A DNA stretch of 64,000 bases from VRUE01 sp963703895 (GCA_963703895.1 CAVPFX010000002.1:310001-374000), one strand, 5' to 3'. Shown: positions 43,279 through 52,153, counted from the first letter of the stretch. Notes: generated by a model not told the origin, from the sequence alone. Program-made: numbers and translations.

Positions 43279-44966
43279 CAGTAGCTCCTCACTTCCGGTT
43301 CCCACTGGGTGATCGTCACCTCTGAGTAGGAGATCTCCGGGCCGTCGTCGTTGAGCTGCAGGTCGATGTGCTTCAGCCACTCCTCATCATTGCGCTCCGG
43401 GAAGTCCGTCCTGTACTGGGCGCCCCGGCTCTCTTTGCGCTCGAGCGCGGCGACGCAGGTGCACTCGGCGTTGTCGAGCATGTAGCCGAGCTCGATCGCG
43501 CCCAGCAGGTCCTGGTTGAAGACCGAGCCCTTGTCGTCGATGTAGGCGGTCTTGGCCTCCTCCTTGAGCCGGCGCACAACCTCGAGCGCCTCGGTGATGC
43601 CGGCCTCGTCGCGGAAGACCGCGACCTTGGCGTCCATCACCGTGCCGAGGTCGAACTTGATCTCGGAGACGCGGCGACCGGAGCCCTTCTCGCGGGCCGA
43701 GATCGCGTCGATCGTCGCCTGCTCGGCCTCGAGCACGGCTTTCGAGGGCCGCGAGCCCTCGGTGCGCTTGGCGCGGGCAGCGGCGTCGGCACCGGAGCGG
43801 CGGCCGAAGATCAGCGTGTCGAGCAGCGAGTTGGCGCCGAGGCGGTTGCCGCCGTGGACCGAGACGCAGGCGACCTCGCCGGCGGCGTAGAGGCCGGGGA
43901 TGTCGGTGCGGCCGTCGACGTCGGTCTTGATCCCGCCCATCGTGTAGTGGTTGCCGGGCTTGATGTGGATCGGTTCCTTGGTGATGTCGACCCCGGCGAA
44001 GTCCTTGCCGACGAGGACGATCTCGCGCAGCGCCTCGTGCACGCGCTTCTTCGGCACCACGGTGATGTCGAGGGCGACGGTGCCGTCCGGGAAGCCGCGA
44101 CCCTCGTTGATCTCGGTCTGCTCGGCGCGGGAGACGACGTCGCGCGAGGCCAGCTCCATCTTGTTCGGCGCGTACTTCTCCATGAAGCGTTCGCCGTTGC
44201 GGTTGAGCAGGTGGGCGCCCTCGCCGCGGGCGCCCTCGGTGATCAGGAAGCCCTTGCCCGCCAGCGTCGTCGGGTGGTACTGGATCATCTCCATGTCCAT
44301 CAGCTTTGCCCCGGCCCGGTAGGCCTGCGCGATGCCGTCGCCGGTGCAGATCAAGGCGTTGGTGGTCGGCTTCCAGACCTGGCCGTTGCCGCCATTGGCG
44401 AGGATCACCGACTTCGCCTGGAAGAGCTGCATCGAGCCGTCGGCGATGTTGCGGGTGACGACGCCGCAGCACTCGCCGTCGTCATCGAGCGCCAGCGCCG
44501 TGCAGAACCACTCCTCGTAGCGGGCGATCTGCTCGGAGTGCTTCATCAGCTGCTCGTAGAGCACGTGCATGATCGCTTGGCCGGTGATGTCGGCGACGTA
44601 GTAGGTGCGAGCGGCGGAGGCGCCGCCGAAGGCGCGGGTGCCGAGCTTGCCCTCCTCGTTGCGGTGGAAGGTGACGCCGAGGTGCTCGAGGTGGAGGATC
44701 TCCTCCGGCGCCTCGCGGCACATGATCTCGACCGCGTCCTGGTCGCTCAGGTAGTCGGAGCCCTTGATCGTGTCGAAGGCGTGCGACTCCCAGGAGTCAC
44801 CGGGGTTGAGCGCGGCGTTGATCCCGCCCTGGGCGGCGTTGGAATGCGAGCGGACCGGGTGGACCTTGCTGACGATGCCCACCGAGACACCCTCCTCGGC
44901 GGCCGCCAGTGCTGCTCGCTGTCCGGCCAGTCCGGCGCCGATCACGAGTACGTCATGCGTAGGCAC
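43278..44966 (-). CDS. sdhA: Succinate dehydrogenase flavoprotein subunit
   Basis: 562 residues, GTG start. It oxidises succinate to fumarate with covalently bound FAD. The N-terminal VLVIGAGLAGQRAALAAAEE binds FAD, and VRSHSNAAQGGI holds the His (about residue 41) that links the flavin. The substrate region EMIQYHPTTLAG, EGARGEGAHLLN and HYTMGGIKTD are standard, as is the C-terminal capping helix region. It heads the sdhA-sdhB-CCG operon. The promoter region upstream contains a hairpin (44988-45012). Confidence 0.95.
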   Translation of the reverse strand: MPTHDVLVIGAGLAGQRAALAAAEEGVSVGIVSKVHPVRSHSNAAQGGINAALNPGDSWESHAFDTIKGSDYLSDQDAVEIMCREAPEEILHLEHLGVTFHRNEEGKLGTRAFGGASAARTYYVADITGQAIMHVLYEQLMKHSEQIARYEEWFCTALALDDDGECCGVVTRNIADGSMQLFQAKSVILANGGNGQVWKPTTNALICTGDGIAQAYRAGAKLMDMEMIQYHPTTLAGKGFLITEGARGEGAHLLNRNGERFMEKYAPNKMELASRDVVSRAEQTEINEGRGFPDGTVALDITVVPKKRVHEALREIVLVGKDFAGVDITKEPIHIKPGNHYTMGGIKTDVDGRTDIPGLYAAGEVACVSVHGGNRLGANSLLDTLIFGRRSGADAAARAKRTEGSRPSKAVLEAEQATIDAISAREKGSGRRVSEIKFDLGTVMDAKVAVFRDEAGITEALEVVRRLKEEAKTAYIDDKGSVFNQDLLGAIELGYMLDNAECTCVAALERKESRGAQYRTDFPERNDEEWLKHIDLQLNDDGPEISYSEVTITQWEPEVRSY

Positions 44967-44987
44967 GAGCGCGGACTCTATAGAGCC

Positions 44988-45012
44988 AAAATCCGACCCC
45001 GCAGTCGGATTT
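44988..45012. terminator. Hairpin upstream of sdhA
   Basis: aaatccgac (44988-44996) and gtcggattt (45004-45012), 9-bp perfect arms, 7-nt loop cccgcag... with A/T-rich ends, so on the minus strand the stem ends in a short T-run. It may terminate transcription from the M28 peptidase gene before sdhA. A ctctatagag palindrome lies between it and the sdhA start. Confidence 0.5.
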
Positions 45013-45025
45013 CGCCCCGACCGGG

Positions 45026-45072
45026 CCGATGGGCCTGAAAACAGAGATATAGACGGCTTTGAGTCCCGTCGG
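45026..45072. repeat. Palindrome family D, copy 2 (degenerate)
   Basis: The right arm tttgagtcccgtcgg (45058-45072) and its flank gatat...gtcggcgg are the same as in copy 1 at 1327-1344. The left arm ccgatgggcctgaaaa (45026-45041) pairs only partly. On the minus strand it starts 3 nt after the stop codon of the M28 peptidase gene. Confidence 0.65.
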
Positions 45073-45075
45073 CGG

Positions 45076-46251
45076 CTAGAGCCAGCGCTCGTCGAGGCGG
45101 CGCGCCGCGGCCTCGATCAGACGGACGCCGTCGGCGACGCTGCCGAAGTCGACGTTCTCGGCGAGGTCGTTGGGCCAGTGGTAGTTGGCCGGGTTCTTGA
45201 GGTCGGTGCAGCCGCAGAGCGAGGCGGTCTCGTAGCCCGCCGCCAGCGGCTCGAGGCCGTCGGTGCCGTTGTGCAGGCGCAAGTTGGGGTAGAGCCAGAT
45301 GCCGAGCTCCTCGGCAAGCCCGTCCATCAGCGCCAGCGCCCGCGGCGAGTACTCGCGCATCTTGAGGAAGCCCTCGCCGCGGAGGATGAGCAGGTGCGGG
45401 GAGCCGATCGAGTCGACGGCGAGGAAGAAGGTGCTCTCGCGCGGCAGGTCGGGGAAGTGGCGCTCGCCAAAGGCCTTGATCCCCTCACTGAAGGACTCCT
45501 CGGCGCCGGCCGAGAGCAGGATCACGCGGATGTCCACCGGTGGTTGCTCCTGCAGCTGACGAGCCAGCGCCAGCAGGGCGACGACGGCGGTGCCGTTGTC
45601 GTTGGCGCCGGGGACCGTCTTGCGCCGACCGATGTCGGCCATTGCCGCCACCGTGCCGATGCCGAGGAAGATGCCCAGCTTGGCGAGGAAGCGGCGGCCG
45701 CTGAGGGCGCCGAGCGCGGCGAGGATCGGCCCACCGACTACCGGTGCCATCAGCGGTGGGCTGGTGTCGGCACCCTCGATCAGCCCGAGCCGGTCGGCGA
45801 ACTTGGGGATCTCGGGGTGGAAGATCAAGCCCGAGTGAGCGGCGTCGTGGTGGGCAACGATCACCATCGTGCGCTCGGCGTCCACCGGCCCGAACTCGCA
45901 GAGGACGTTGTAGGCAGTGCGCTTCGCCAGCACCTTGCGAAGTCGCCGCTGCCCCGGTGGAAAGTCGTCGGCGATGCCGGCGGCGCCGATCGCGCCGAGA
46001 ATGGCGCCGATCCAGCGCCGGCCGCGTAGGCCGAGGAAGCCGGCCAGTGCCCCCAGCATCGCCCCCAGCCCCAGCGGCCACCAGTAGGTGCCGTGCGCAG
46101 GCTCCGCCTCGATCCGCGCCTCCGCCCCGAGCTCACCAAACCGCTCAACGATCCACTCGGCCGCCTCCCGCTCCCCTTCAGAAGCCGACGGCCGGTAAAT
46201 CCGCTCGAGCTCCTCAAGCCAGCTCTGCAGTTGGTCTTGGTCGCCCTGCAT
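45076..46251 (-). CDS. M28-family zinc aminopeptidase-like protein with membrane segments
   Basis: 391 residues from ATG 46251 (MQGDQDQLQSW); the frame continues upstream through a family B palindrome, which is unlikely to be native N-terminus. Zinc-site residues of M28 peptidases are visible: VIVAHHDAAHSG, GANDNGTAVVALL, the catalytic LSAGAEESF, FLAVDSIG and the last ligand His in NYHWPNDL. Between the first two ligands an inserted region has hydrophobic segments (about residues 55-90 and 150-190), so it is probably membrane-associated. Substrate unknown. Confidence 0.85.
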   Translation of the reverse strand: MQGDQDQLQSWLEELERIYRPSASEGEREAAEWIVERFGELGAEARIEAEPAHGTYWWPLGLGAMLGALAGFLGLRGRRWIGAILGAIGAAGIADDFPPGQRRLRKVLAKRTAYNVLCEFGPVDAERTMVIVAHHDAAHSGLIFHPEIPKFADRLGLIEGADTSPPLMAPVVGGPILAALGALSGRRFLAKLGIFLGIGTVAAMADIGRRKTVPGANDNGTAVVALLALARQLQEQPPVDIRVILLSAGAEESFSEGIKAFGERHFPDLPRESTFFLAVDSIGSPHLLILRGEGFLKMREYSPRALALMDGLAEELGIWLYPNLRLHNGTDGLEPLAAGYETASLCGCTDLKNPANYHWPNDLAENVDFGSVADGVRLIEAAARRLDERWL

Positions 46252-46264
46252 CGCCACGAACTTA

Positions 46265-46381
46265 TACGGGTCGATCCGGTGGGGGTGGAGCGTCTTGCAC
46301 TTTTTCGTCGTGAGCTTGAGGCGGCAGCCCACCACGTCACACCGAAAAAGTTAAGCGGAACCCCCACCGGATCGACCCGTA
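46265..46381. repeat. Palindrome family B, copy 1
   Basis: Outer arms perfect over 22 bp (46265-46286, begins tacgggtcgatccgg; 46360-46381). Inside are conserved blocks gagcgtcttgcactttttcg (about 46288-46307) and caccgaaaaagttaagcgg (about 46340-46358), which recur at 63724-63837. It fills the gap between the divergent M28 and site-2 protease genes; the latter's ATG is 11 nt after its end. Confidence 0.88.
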
Positions 46382-46391
46382 CGATTGACCC

Positions 46392-47555
46392 ATGCTGGGC
46401 GGCAAGCCAATCACCCTGTTCCACGTCCGCGGCATCCGCATCGCGGTCGACTGGTCGTGGTTCTTCTTCCTCTTCCTGGTGATCCTCTGGCTCTCCGACT
46501 TCTACGGTGACGTGCTGGGCGAGAGTAGTTCGGGCTCGATGCCCTTCACGCTGGCAGTGATCAGCGCCCTCGGCTTCTTCGCCTCGATCGTCCTGCACGA
46601 GCTCGGCCACGCCTTCGCGGCGCTGCGCAACGGCATCGGCATCTCCAGCATCCAGCTCTGGATCTTGGGCGGCATGGCGCGCATGGATCGCGAGTCGGGC
46701 AGCCCGGGCGCGGAGTTCAAGGTGGCGGTCGCCGGCCCCCTCGTGACCCTGGCGATCGTCGTCGTGCTGAGCGTGGCGGGCATCGCGGCGGTTGGCGCCG
46801 ACGAGTTCAAGCGGGCGGTGCTGATCGAGAAGAACTCCGGTGTCTCGGGGGCGATGGCGACGATCGGCTGGCTGGCCTGGATCAACGCGGCCGTCCTCCT
46901 CTTCAACCTGCTGCCCGCCTTCCCGATGGACGGTGGCCGGATCGTTCGCGCGATCGCCTGGTGGCGCACCGGCGACCGCAACTCGGCGACCCGTTTCGCC
47001 GCCAACCTCGGCCGCGTCTTCGCTTACGTCTTCATCGGCGGCGGCCTGCTGATGATCTTCAGCGGCAACACTGTCGGCGGCATCTGGCTGGCGGTGATCG
47101 GCTTCGTGATCAACAGCTCCGCCAAGGCGGCCTCGGTGCAGACCCGGATTACGGGCAAGATCAGCAAGCTTCAAGTGTCGGACGTGATGGACCGTCAGCC
47201 GGTTGCTATTCCCGACGAGCTAAGCGTCGAGCGGGCGCTCGACGAGTACTTCCTCCGCTACCGCTGGCCCTGGTTCCCCGTGGTCGATGCGGCTCACAGG
47301 TTCCTCGGCCTGGTAGTGCGTGACAAAGCCGACGAGGTGCCTGAGACCTCCCGGGCCACCTCTCACGTCTCCGACCTGCTCGAGCACGACGACGGCACCT
47401 TCCAAGTCCGCGACGACGCCCCGCTCGACTCGCTGCTCTCGAACCGTGCCTTGCGTCGTTTTGGCGCCCTGATGGCGGTCGATGCTGATGGTCGGCTCTC
47501 CGGAGTCATCACCATCGAGCAGGTGGGGCGGGCGCTACGCGACCAGGCGTCGTGA
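46392..47555 (+). CDS. Site-2 protease (M50) with C-terminal CBS domains
   Basis: 387 residues, ATG. An intramembrane zinc metalloprotease of the Rip/SpoIVFB type. HELGH at about 69-73 in SIVLHELGHAFAALRNGI and the third ligand Asp180 in NLLPAFPMDGGRIVRAI are intact. About six hydrophobic segments are present. Residues 250-385 form a CBS pair (KLQVSDVMDRQPVAIPDELS, RRFGALMAVDADGRLSGVITIEQVGRAL) that may bind adenosyl ligands. Such enzymes release membrane-bound regulators or clear signal-peptide remnants. The substrate is not identifiable here. Confidence 0.93.
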   Translation: MLGGKPITLFHVRGIRIAVDWSWFFFLFLVILWLSDFYGDVLGESSSGSMPFTLAVISALGFFASIVLHELGHAFAALRNGIGISSIQLWILGGMARMDRESGSPGAEFKVAVAGPLVTLAIVVVLSVAGIAAVGADEFKRAVLIEKNSGVSGAMATIGWLAWINAAVLLFNLLPAFPMDGGRIVRAIAWWRTGDRNSATRFAANLGRVFAYVFIGGGLLMIFSGNTVGGIWLAVIGFVINSSAKAASVQTRITGKISKLQVSDVMDRQPVAIPDELSVERALDEYFLRYRWPWFPVVDAAHRFLGLVVRDKADEVPETSRATSHVSDLLEHDDGTFQVRDDAPLDSLLSNRALRRFGALMAVDADGRLSGVITIEQVGRALRDQAS

Positions 47556-47573
47556 GCCGGACTGAGTAGGGCC

Positions 47574-47639
47574 GAGACGCCGGGGGTCCCTCGGCAGGCC
47601 GCTTCGCGGGAGTTCCTGCCGAGGGACCCCCGGCGTCTC
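47574..47639. repeat. Long perfect inverted repeat between convergent genes
   Basis: 25-bp perfect arms (47574-47598, begins gagacgccgggggtccc; 47615-47639) with a 16-nt loop, flanked by gactgag/ctcagtc. It begins 18 nt after the site-2 protease stop and ends 18 nt before the stop of the convergent acyl-CoA dehydrogenase gene. A bidirectional terminator role is plausible, without T-runs. Confidence 0.85.
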
Positions 47640-47657
47640 AGTCGCTTCGCGGACCGC

Positions 47658-49328
47658 TCAGGCGCGGGGCCGGTGGCGCTCGATGATTGAGCTGAAGTTC
47701 GTGCCGGCGGGGAGGGTGCCGAAGGCCTGGCCCCAGTCGCCCGAAAGGCGAGAGGCGCAGAACGCGTCGGCGACGGCGGGGTCGCCGTAGCGGACCAGGA
47801 GCGACGCTTGCAGGGCGACCGCCATCTTCTCGACGATGCGGCGGGCCCTCAGCTCGATCGTCTCGATGTCGCCCGGGATCTCATCGCGCAGGGAGGAGAC
47901 GTAGGCGTCGAGCTTGGGTTCGGCGCCGGCTCCCTCGAGGACCTCGGCGAAGAAGGCGTCCACGGAAGCTGGGCTCTTGACCATCGCGCGGAGGACGTCG
48001 AGGCACTGGACGTTGCCCGAGCCCTCCCAGATGGAAGCGAGTGGGGCCTCTCTGTAGAGACGGGGAAGGCCTGACTCCTCTACATAGCCGTTGCCTCCGA
48101 GGCACTCGAGGCACTCGACCGCGTGCGAAGGGGCGCGCTTGCACATCCAGTACTTGAGCACGGCGTTGGTGAGCCGGCGGAAGTTGGCGGCCTCCTCATC
48201 GCCGCTGGCGGCCTCGTCGTAAGCGCGGGCGAGGCGCATCGCGGCGACGGTGGCGGCCTCGGACTCGACCGCGAGATCGGCGAGGACGTTGCGCATCAGC
48301 GGTTGGTCGATCAGCTCCTTGCCGAAAGCGGCGCGGTGTTCGGCGTGGTTGAGCGCCTGCACGAGGCCGGCGCGGTAGCCGGTGGCGGCGCCGATCACGC
48401 AGTCGAGCCGGGTGTGGTTGACCATCTCGATGATCGTCGGCACGCCGCGGCCCTCCTCGCCGACCATGCGCGCCCAGGCACCGCGGAACTCAAGCTCACT
48501 GGAGGCGTTGGAGCGGTTGCCGAGCTTGTCCTTGAGCCGCTGGATCTGGAAGGCGTTGCGCTCACCGTCGGGGGTCCAGCGGGGCATCAGGAAACAGGAG
48601 ACGCCGGAGTCGGTCTGGGCGAGGACGAGGAAGGCGTCGCACATCGGGGCGGAGCAGAACCACTTGTGGCCGACCAGCTCGTACTCGGCGCCGGGCCCGC
48701 CGCCGTTGAGCGGCGTCGCCACGGTGGTGTTGGCCCGCACGTCGGAGCCGCCCTGCTTCTCGGTCATCGCCATCCCGCAGAGGGCACCGCTCTTGCGATC
48801 GGCCGGCATTGAGCGCTCGTCGTAGTCGAGCGAGAGGAAGCGCTCTTCCCACTCGGCGGCGAGCTCGGGCTGCTGGCGCAGCGCCGGGATCGCCGAGTAG
48901 GTCATCGAGAGCGGGCAACCGACCCCGCTCTCGGCCTGCATCAAGAGCATGAACATCGCTGCTCGGGCGACGTGGGCGCCGACGCCCGGTTCGCGCCAGG
49001 GCATCGCGTGCAGGCCGTGGCTGGAGCCGATCCGCATCAACTCGTGCCAGGAGCTGTCGAACTCGACCTCGTCGACACGGTGGCCGAAGCGGTCGTGGGT
49101 CTTCAGCTGCGGCTTCTTTTCATTCGCCTCGAAGCCCCAGCGGATCGTCTGGGCGGAGCCGCAGATCGCACCGAACTCGCGGGCACGGTCTTCGGCCCAG
49201 TCGGCGCCCTCACGCCGCAGCGCCTCCTGCAGCGCCTTGTCGGCGTCGAACGGGTTGTAGTCCTCCAGCGGCGAGGCCTGGTTGAAGACCTCATGGGTGG
49301 CGGGGCTGCGGCGCTCGACAGTGGCCAT
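47658..49328 (-). CDS. AidB-like acyl-CoA dehydrogenase
   Basis: 556 residues, ATG. It belongs to the acyl-CoA dehydrogenase superfamily, with the extended N-terminal domain of AidB (NQASPLEDYNPFDADKALQEAL; SSWHELMRIGSSHGLHAMPW). FAD-site and substrate motifs are GMAMTEKQGGSDVRANTT, KWFCSAPMCDAFLVLAQT, the RAAFGKELIDQPLMRNVLADL helix and the closing LECLGGNGYVEESGLPRLYREAPLASIWEGSGN. In enterobacteria AidB is linked to alkylation damage. The true substrate here is unknown. It is divergent from icd. Confidence 0.9.
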   Translation of the reverse strand: MATVERRSPATHEVFNQASPLEDYNPFDADKALQEALRREGADWAEDRAREFGAICGSAQTIRWGFEANEKKPQLKTHDRFGHRVDEVEFDSSWHELMRIGSSHGLHAMPWREPGVGAHVARAAMFMLLMQAESGVGCPLSMTYSAIPALRQQPELAAEWEERFLSLDYDERSMPADRKSGALCGMAMTEKQGGSDVRANTTVATPLNGGGPGAEYELVGHKWFCSAPMCDAFLVLAQTDSGVSCFLMPRWTPDGERNAFQIQRLKDKLGNRSNASSELEFRGAWARMVGEEGRGVPTIIEMVNHTRLDCVIGAATGYRAGLVQALNHAEHRAAFGKELIDQPLMRNVLADLAVESEAATVAAMRLARAYDEAASGDEEAANFRRLTNAVLKYWMCKRAPSHAVECLECLGGNGYVEESGLPRLYREAPLASIWEGSGNVQCLDVLRAMVKSPASVDAFFAEVLEGAGAEPKLDAYVSSLRDEIPGDIETIELRARRIVEKMAVALQASLLVRYGDPAVADAFCASRLSGDWGQAFGTLPAGTNFSSIIERHRPRA

Positions 49329-49369
49329 CGAACTGATTGTGCCAGTCCATCGGTAGCATCGCCCGCCGC

Positions 49370-50584
49370 GTGGCGAAAATCGCAGTCAAGAACCCAGTAG
49401 TTGAGCTCGATGGCGACGAGATGACCCGGATCATCTGGTCCTTCATCAAGGAGCAGCTGATCCTGCCCTACCTCGATCTCGAGCTTGCTTACTTCGATCT
49501 TGGCATCGAGAGCCGCGACGCCACGCGCGACCAGATCACCGTTGACGCCGCGAATGCGATCAAGGAGCACGGCGTCGGCGTCAAGTGCGCGACGATCACC
49601 CCCGACGAGGCGCGGGTCGAGGAGTTTGGGCTGGCGGAGATGTACCGCTCACCGAACGGGACGATCCGCAACATCCTCGGTGGCGTCATCTTCCGTGAGC
49701 CGATCGTGATCGCCAACATCCCGCGGCTGGTTCCCGGTTGGACCAAGCCGATCGTGATCGGCCGTCACGCCTTTGGCGACCAGTACCGGGCAACCGACAT
49801 GGTCGTGCCCGGCGAGGGCACGCTGACCCTTACTTACACGCCAAAGAACGGCGACGAGCCGGTCGAGCTCGACGTCTACGACTTCCCCGGCGGCGGCATC
49901 GCGATGGCGATGTACAACCTCGACGACTCGATCCGCGACTTCGCCCGCGCCTCGATGCGCTACGGCCTCAATCGCGGCTATCCCGTCTATCTCTCGACCA
50001 AGAACACGATCCTGAAGCGCTACGACGGCCGCTTCAAGGATCTCTTCGCTGAGGTCTATGAGGACGAGTTCAAGGCCGACTTCGAGGCTGCCGGAATCAG
50101 CTACGAACACCGTCTGATCGACGACATGGTGGCGGCGGCGCTGAAGTGGGAGGGCGGCTACGTCTGGGCCTGCAAGAACTACGACGGCGACGTGCAGTCG
50201 GACACCGTCGCCCAGGGGTTCGGCTCGCTCGGCCTGATGACCAGCGTGCTGATGAGCCCTGACGGCAAGACGGTCGAGGCGGAGGCCGCGCACGGCACCG
50301 TCACCCGTCATTACCGCCAACACCAACAGGGCAAGCCGACCTCGACCAACCCGATCGCTTCGATCTTCGCCTGGACCCGCGGCCTCGCCGCGCGTGGCAG
50401 GCTCGATGACACCCCCGAGGTATCGGCCTTTGCCGAGACCTTGGAGCGTGTCTGCATCGAGGCGGTGGAAGCCGGGAAGATGACCAAGGACTTGGCCCTG
50501 CTTGTCGGCCCCGATCAGGAGTTCCAGACAACCCAAGAGTTCCTCGGGTCGATCGACGAGGGCCTGCAGCGGGCAATGGCCTGA
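49370..50584 (+). CDS. icd: NADP-dependent isocitrate dehydrogenase (homodimeric, eukaryote-like type)
   Basis: 404 residues from GTG 49370, chosen because KIAVKNPVVELDGDEMTRIIW starts there. It oxidatively decarboxylates isocitrate to 2-oxoglutarate in the TCA cycle. Visible motifs: YRSPNGTIRNILGGVIFREP (substrate Ser/Asn/Arg), WTKPIVIGRHAFGDQY, WACKNYDGDVQSD with catalytic Lys and metal Asp residues, and EAEAAHGTVTRHYRQH. Length fits the 400-420-residue class, not the E. coli type. mdh follows 64 bp downstream, making a small TCA cluster. No clear ribosome site; the leader may be very short. Confidence 0.95.
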   Translation: MAKIAVKNPVVELDGDEMTRIIWSFIKEQLILPYLDLELAYFDLGIESRDATRDQITVDAANAIKEHGVGVKCATITPDEARVEEFGLAEMYRSPNGTIRNILGGVIFREPIVIANIPRLVPGWTKPIVIGRHAFGDQYRATDMVVPGEGTLTLTYTPKNGDEPVELDVYDFPGGGIAMAMYNLDDSIRDFARASMRYGLNRGYPVYLSTKNTILKRYDGRFKDLFAEVYEDEFKADFEAAGISYEHRLIDDMVAAALKWEGGYVWACKNYDGDVQSDTVAQGFGSLGLMTSVLMSPDGKTVEAEAAHGTVTRHYRQHQQGKPTSTNPIASIFAWTRGLAARGRLDDTPEVSAFAETLERVCIEAVEAGKMTKDLALLVGPDQEFQTTQEFLGSIDEGLQRAMA

Positions 50585-50648
50585 GCGCCTCGCCAGTGAG
50601 CAGGACCCCGACTCTTCGAAAACTACGAATCCAGGAGAAAGAGATTCT

Positions 50649-51635
50649 GTGAGCACCCCCGTGAAAGTCACCGTTACCGGCGCCGCCGGGCAGATCGGCT
50701 ACGCGCTCCTCTTCCGCATCGCCAGCGGTCAGATGCTTGGCCCCGATACGCCCGTGGAGCTGAGCCTGCTGGAGATTCCCGACGCGGTGAAGGCCGCGGA
50801 GGGAACGGCGATGGAGCTCGACGACTGTGCGTTTCCCCTGCTGCAAAAGATCGACATCTTCGATGAGCCCAAGGCCGCCTTCGACGGTTGCAACGTCGGC
50901 CTGCTCGTTGGCGCGCGTCCGCGTGGCCCGGGCATGGAGCGTTCCGATCTGCTCGAGGCAAACGGCGGGATCTTCAAGCCGCAGGGCGAAGCGATTGCCG
51001 CTGGCGCCGCCGACGATGTGCGGATTCTCGTCGTCGGTAACCCCGCCAACACCAATTGCCTGATTGCGATGTCAAATGCCGACGGCGTGCCGCGTGAGCG
51101 TTTCACGGCAATGATGCGTCTCGATCACAATCGTGCGATCGCACAGACCGCCAACAAGCTTGGTGCGCTGGTATCCGATGTCACCAACATGACGGTTTGG
51201 GGGAACCACTCGACAACGCAGTACCCGGATCTGGTCAATGCCAAGGTCCACGGTCAGAGCGCTTGGGACGCGGTCGACGATCAGGCATGGATTGCCGATG
51301 AGTTCATCCCCCGGGTGGCCAAACGTGGCGCGGCAATTATTGAGGCGCGGGGAGCATCCAGCGCGGCCTCAGCGGCCAACGCAGCCATTGACCACGTTCA
51401 CGACTGGGTGCTGGGCACAGCCGCTGGTGACTGGGTTTCGATGGGCGTTCCCGCGGATGGCTCTTACGGTGTCGAGGAGGGAATCGTTGCCGGGTTCCCG
51501 TGCGCCTGCAGCGATGGCGAGTGGTCAATCGTCGAGGGCCTCGAGGTGCCGGAGTTCTCACGTGGGCGAATTGACGCCAGCGCAGCCGAGCTGCGTGAGG
51601 AGCGCGACGCGGTCAGTCAGCTCGGCTTGGTCTGA
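50649..51635 (+). CDS. mdh: Malate dehydrogenase
   Basis: 328 residues from GTG 50649, with AGGAGAAAGAG upstream; the longer frame starts inside icd. It interconverts malate and oxaloacetate with NAD+. The N-terminal KVTVTGAAGQIGYALLFRIA is the Rossmann motif. LLVGARPRGPGMERSDLLEANG has the substrate arginines of the mobile loop. VVGNPANTNCLIA, MMRLDHNRA and WGNHSTTQYPDL (catalytic His) follow. It matches the cytosolic/actinobacterial MDH type. The second half has noticeably lower GC at third positions. A strong terminator follows. Confidence 0.96.
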   Translation: MSTPVKVTVTGAAGQIGYALLFRIASGQMLGPDTPVELSLLEIPDAVKAAEGTAMELDDCAFPLLQKIDIFDEPKAAFDGCNVGLLVGARPRGPGMERSDLLEANGGIFKPQGEAIAAGAADDVRILVVGNPANTNCLIAMSNADGVPRERFTAMMRLDHNRAIAQTANKLGALVSDVTNMTVWGNHSTTQYPDLVNAKVHGQSAWDAVDDQAWIADEFIPRVAKRGAAIIEARGASSAASAANAAIDHVHDWVLGTAAGDWVSMGVPADGSYGVEEGIVAGFPCACSDGEWSIVEGLEVPEFSRGRIDASAAELREERDAVSQLGLV

Positions 51636-51677
51636 GCTCGACACCCCAGCTCAACCCGTTTCAGTTTCAGTAACGAA

Positions 51678-51707
51678 AAAGCCGGCCCCCAGAAGGGGGC
51701 CGGCTTT
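51678..51707 (+). terminator. Intrinsic terminator after mdh
   Basis: Perfect 13-bp stem aaagccggccccc / gggggccggcttt with a 4-nt loop agaa, flanked by A-run and T-run. It is the most canonical rho-independent terminator in the window and would act in both directions, for icd-mdh and for the convergent AT-hook gene. Confidence 0.92.
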
Positions 51708-51736
51708 GTAATGCAAAGCGCGAAGAGTCTTCGGCG

Positions 51737-52153
51737 CTATTTACCGGGGTGGTACTCGCGCCCCTTCTTGCTGACGCGGCCCTCTTTCTCCAGTTCGCCG
51801 AGAACCCGATACAGGTAGTTCGGTTTGATTTTCATCTGTTTGGCGATCTCCGATGCGGAGATGCCGGGGTTCTGCTCAACCAGAGCGACTGCCTGATCGG
51901 CGCGGGTGCCACCGCGACGACGGCGACGGCGTTTGCGCGGCGCGGCGGGCGTGGCTGGTGTCGCTGCGGCGTCCTTACGTGGGCGGCCGGGACCACGTCC
52001 GGAGCCGGGGGGGCGACCGGGACGACGAGTGACGGTGGTGCCACCAAGCTCGGCGAGCGCACGCTCGAGGCGCTTACGCTCCTCGTCGAGCTCCGCGAGC
52101 CTTTTCTTGACGAGGTCTAGAGCCTCGTCGAGTACATTGCTGGTGCTAGGCAT
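51737..52153 (-). CDS. AT-hook and winged-helix DNA-binding protein
   Basis: 138 residues, ATG. Residues 5-37 form a charged coiled coil (LDLVKKRLAELDEERKRLER). Residues 43-62 hold two AT-hook-like cores (RRPGRPPGSG and RGPGRPRK), followed by a run of Arg/Lys (RKRRRRRRGG). Residues 84-135 form a winged helix (ALVEQNPGISASEIAKQMKI, YLYRVLGELEKEGRVSKKG). The combination suggests a minor-groove-binding nucleoid or transcription protein. Its upstream region has nested inverted repeats (52217-52269) consistent with autoregulation. I do not recognise a named family. Confidence 0.8.
   Translation of the reverse strand: MPSTSNVLDEALDLVKKRLAELDEERKRLERALAELGGTTVTRRPGRPPGSGRGPGRPRKDAAATPATPAAPRKRRRRRRGGTRADQAVALVEQNPGISASEIAKQMKIKPNYLYRVLGELEKEGRVSKKGREYHPGK

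Noticed and set aside
46252..46335. N-terminal extension of the M28 peptidase through the palindrome
   Set aside because: The 28 residues are encoded by the family B element and have no family counterpart; ATG 46251 is preferred.
49337..49372. Upstream start for icd adding 11 residues
   Set aside because: The added residues are not family-like; conserved homology begins at GTG 49370.
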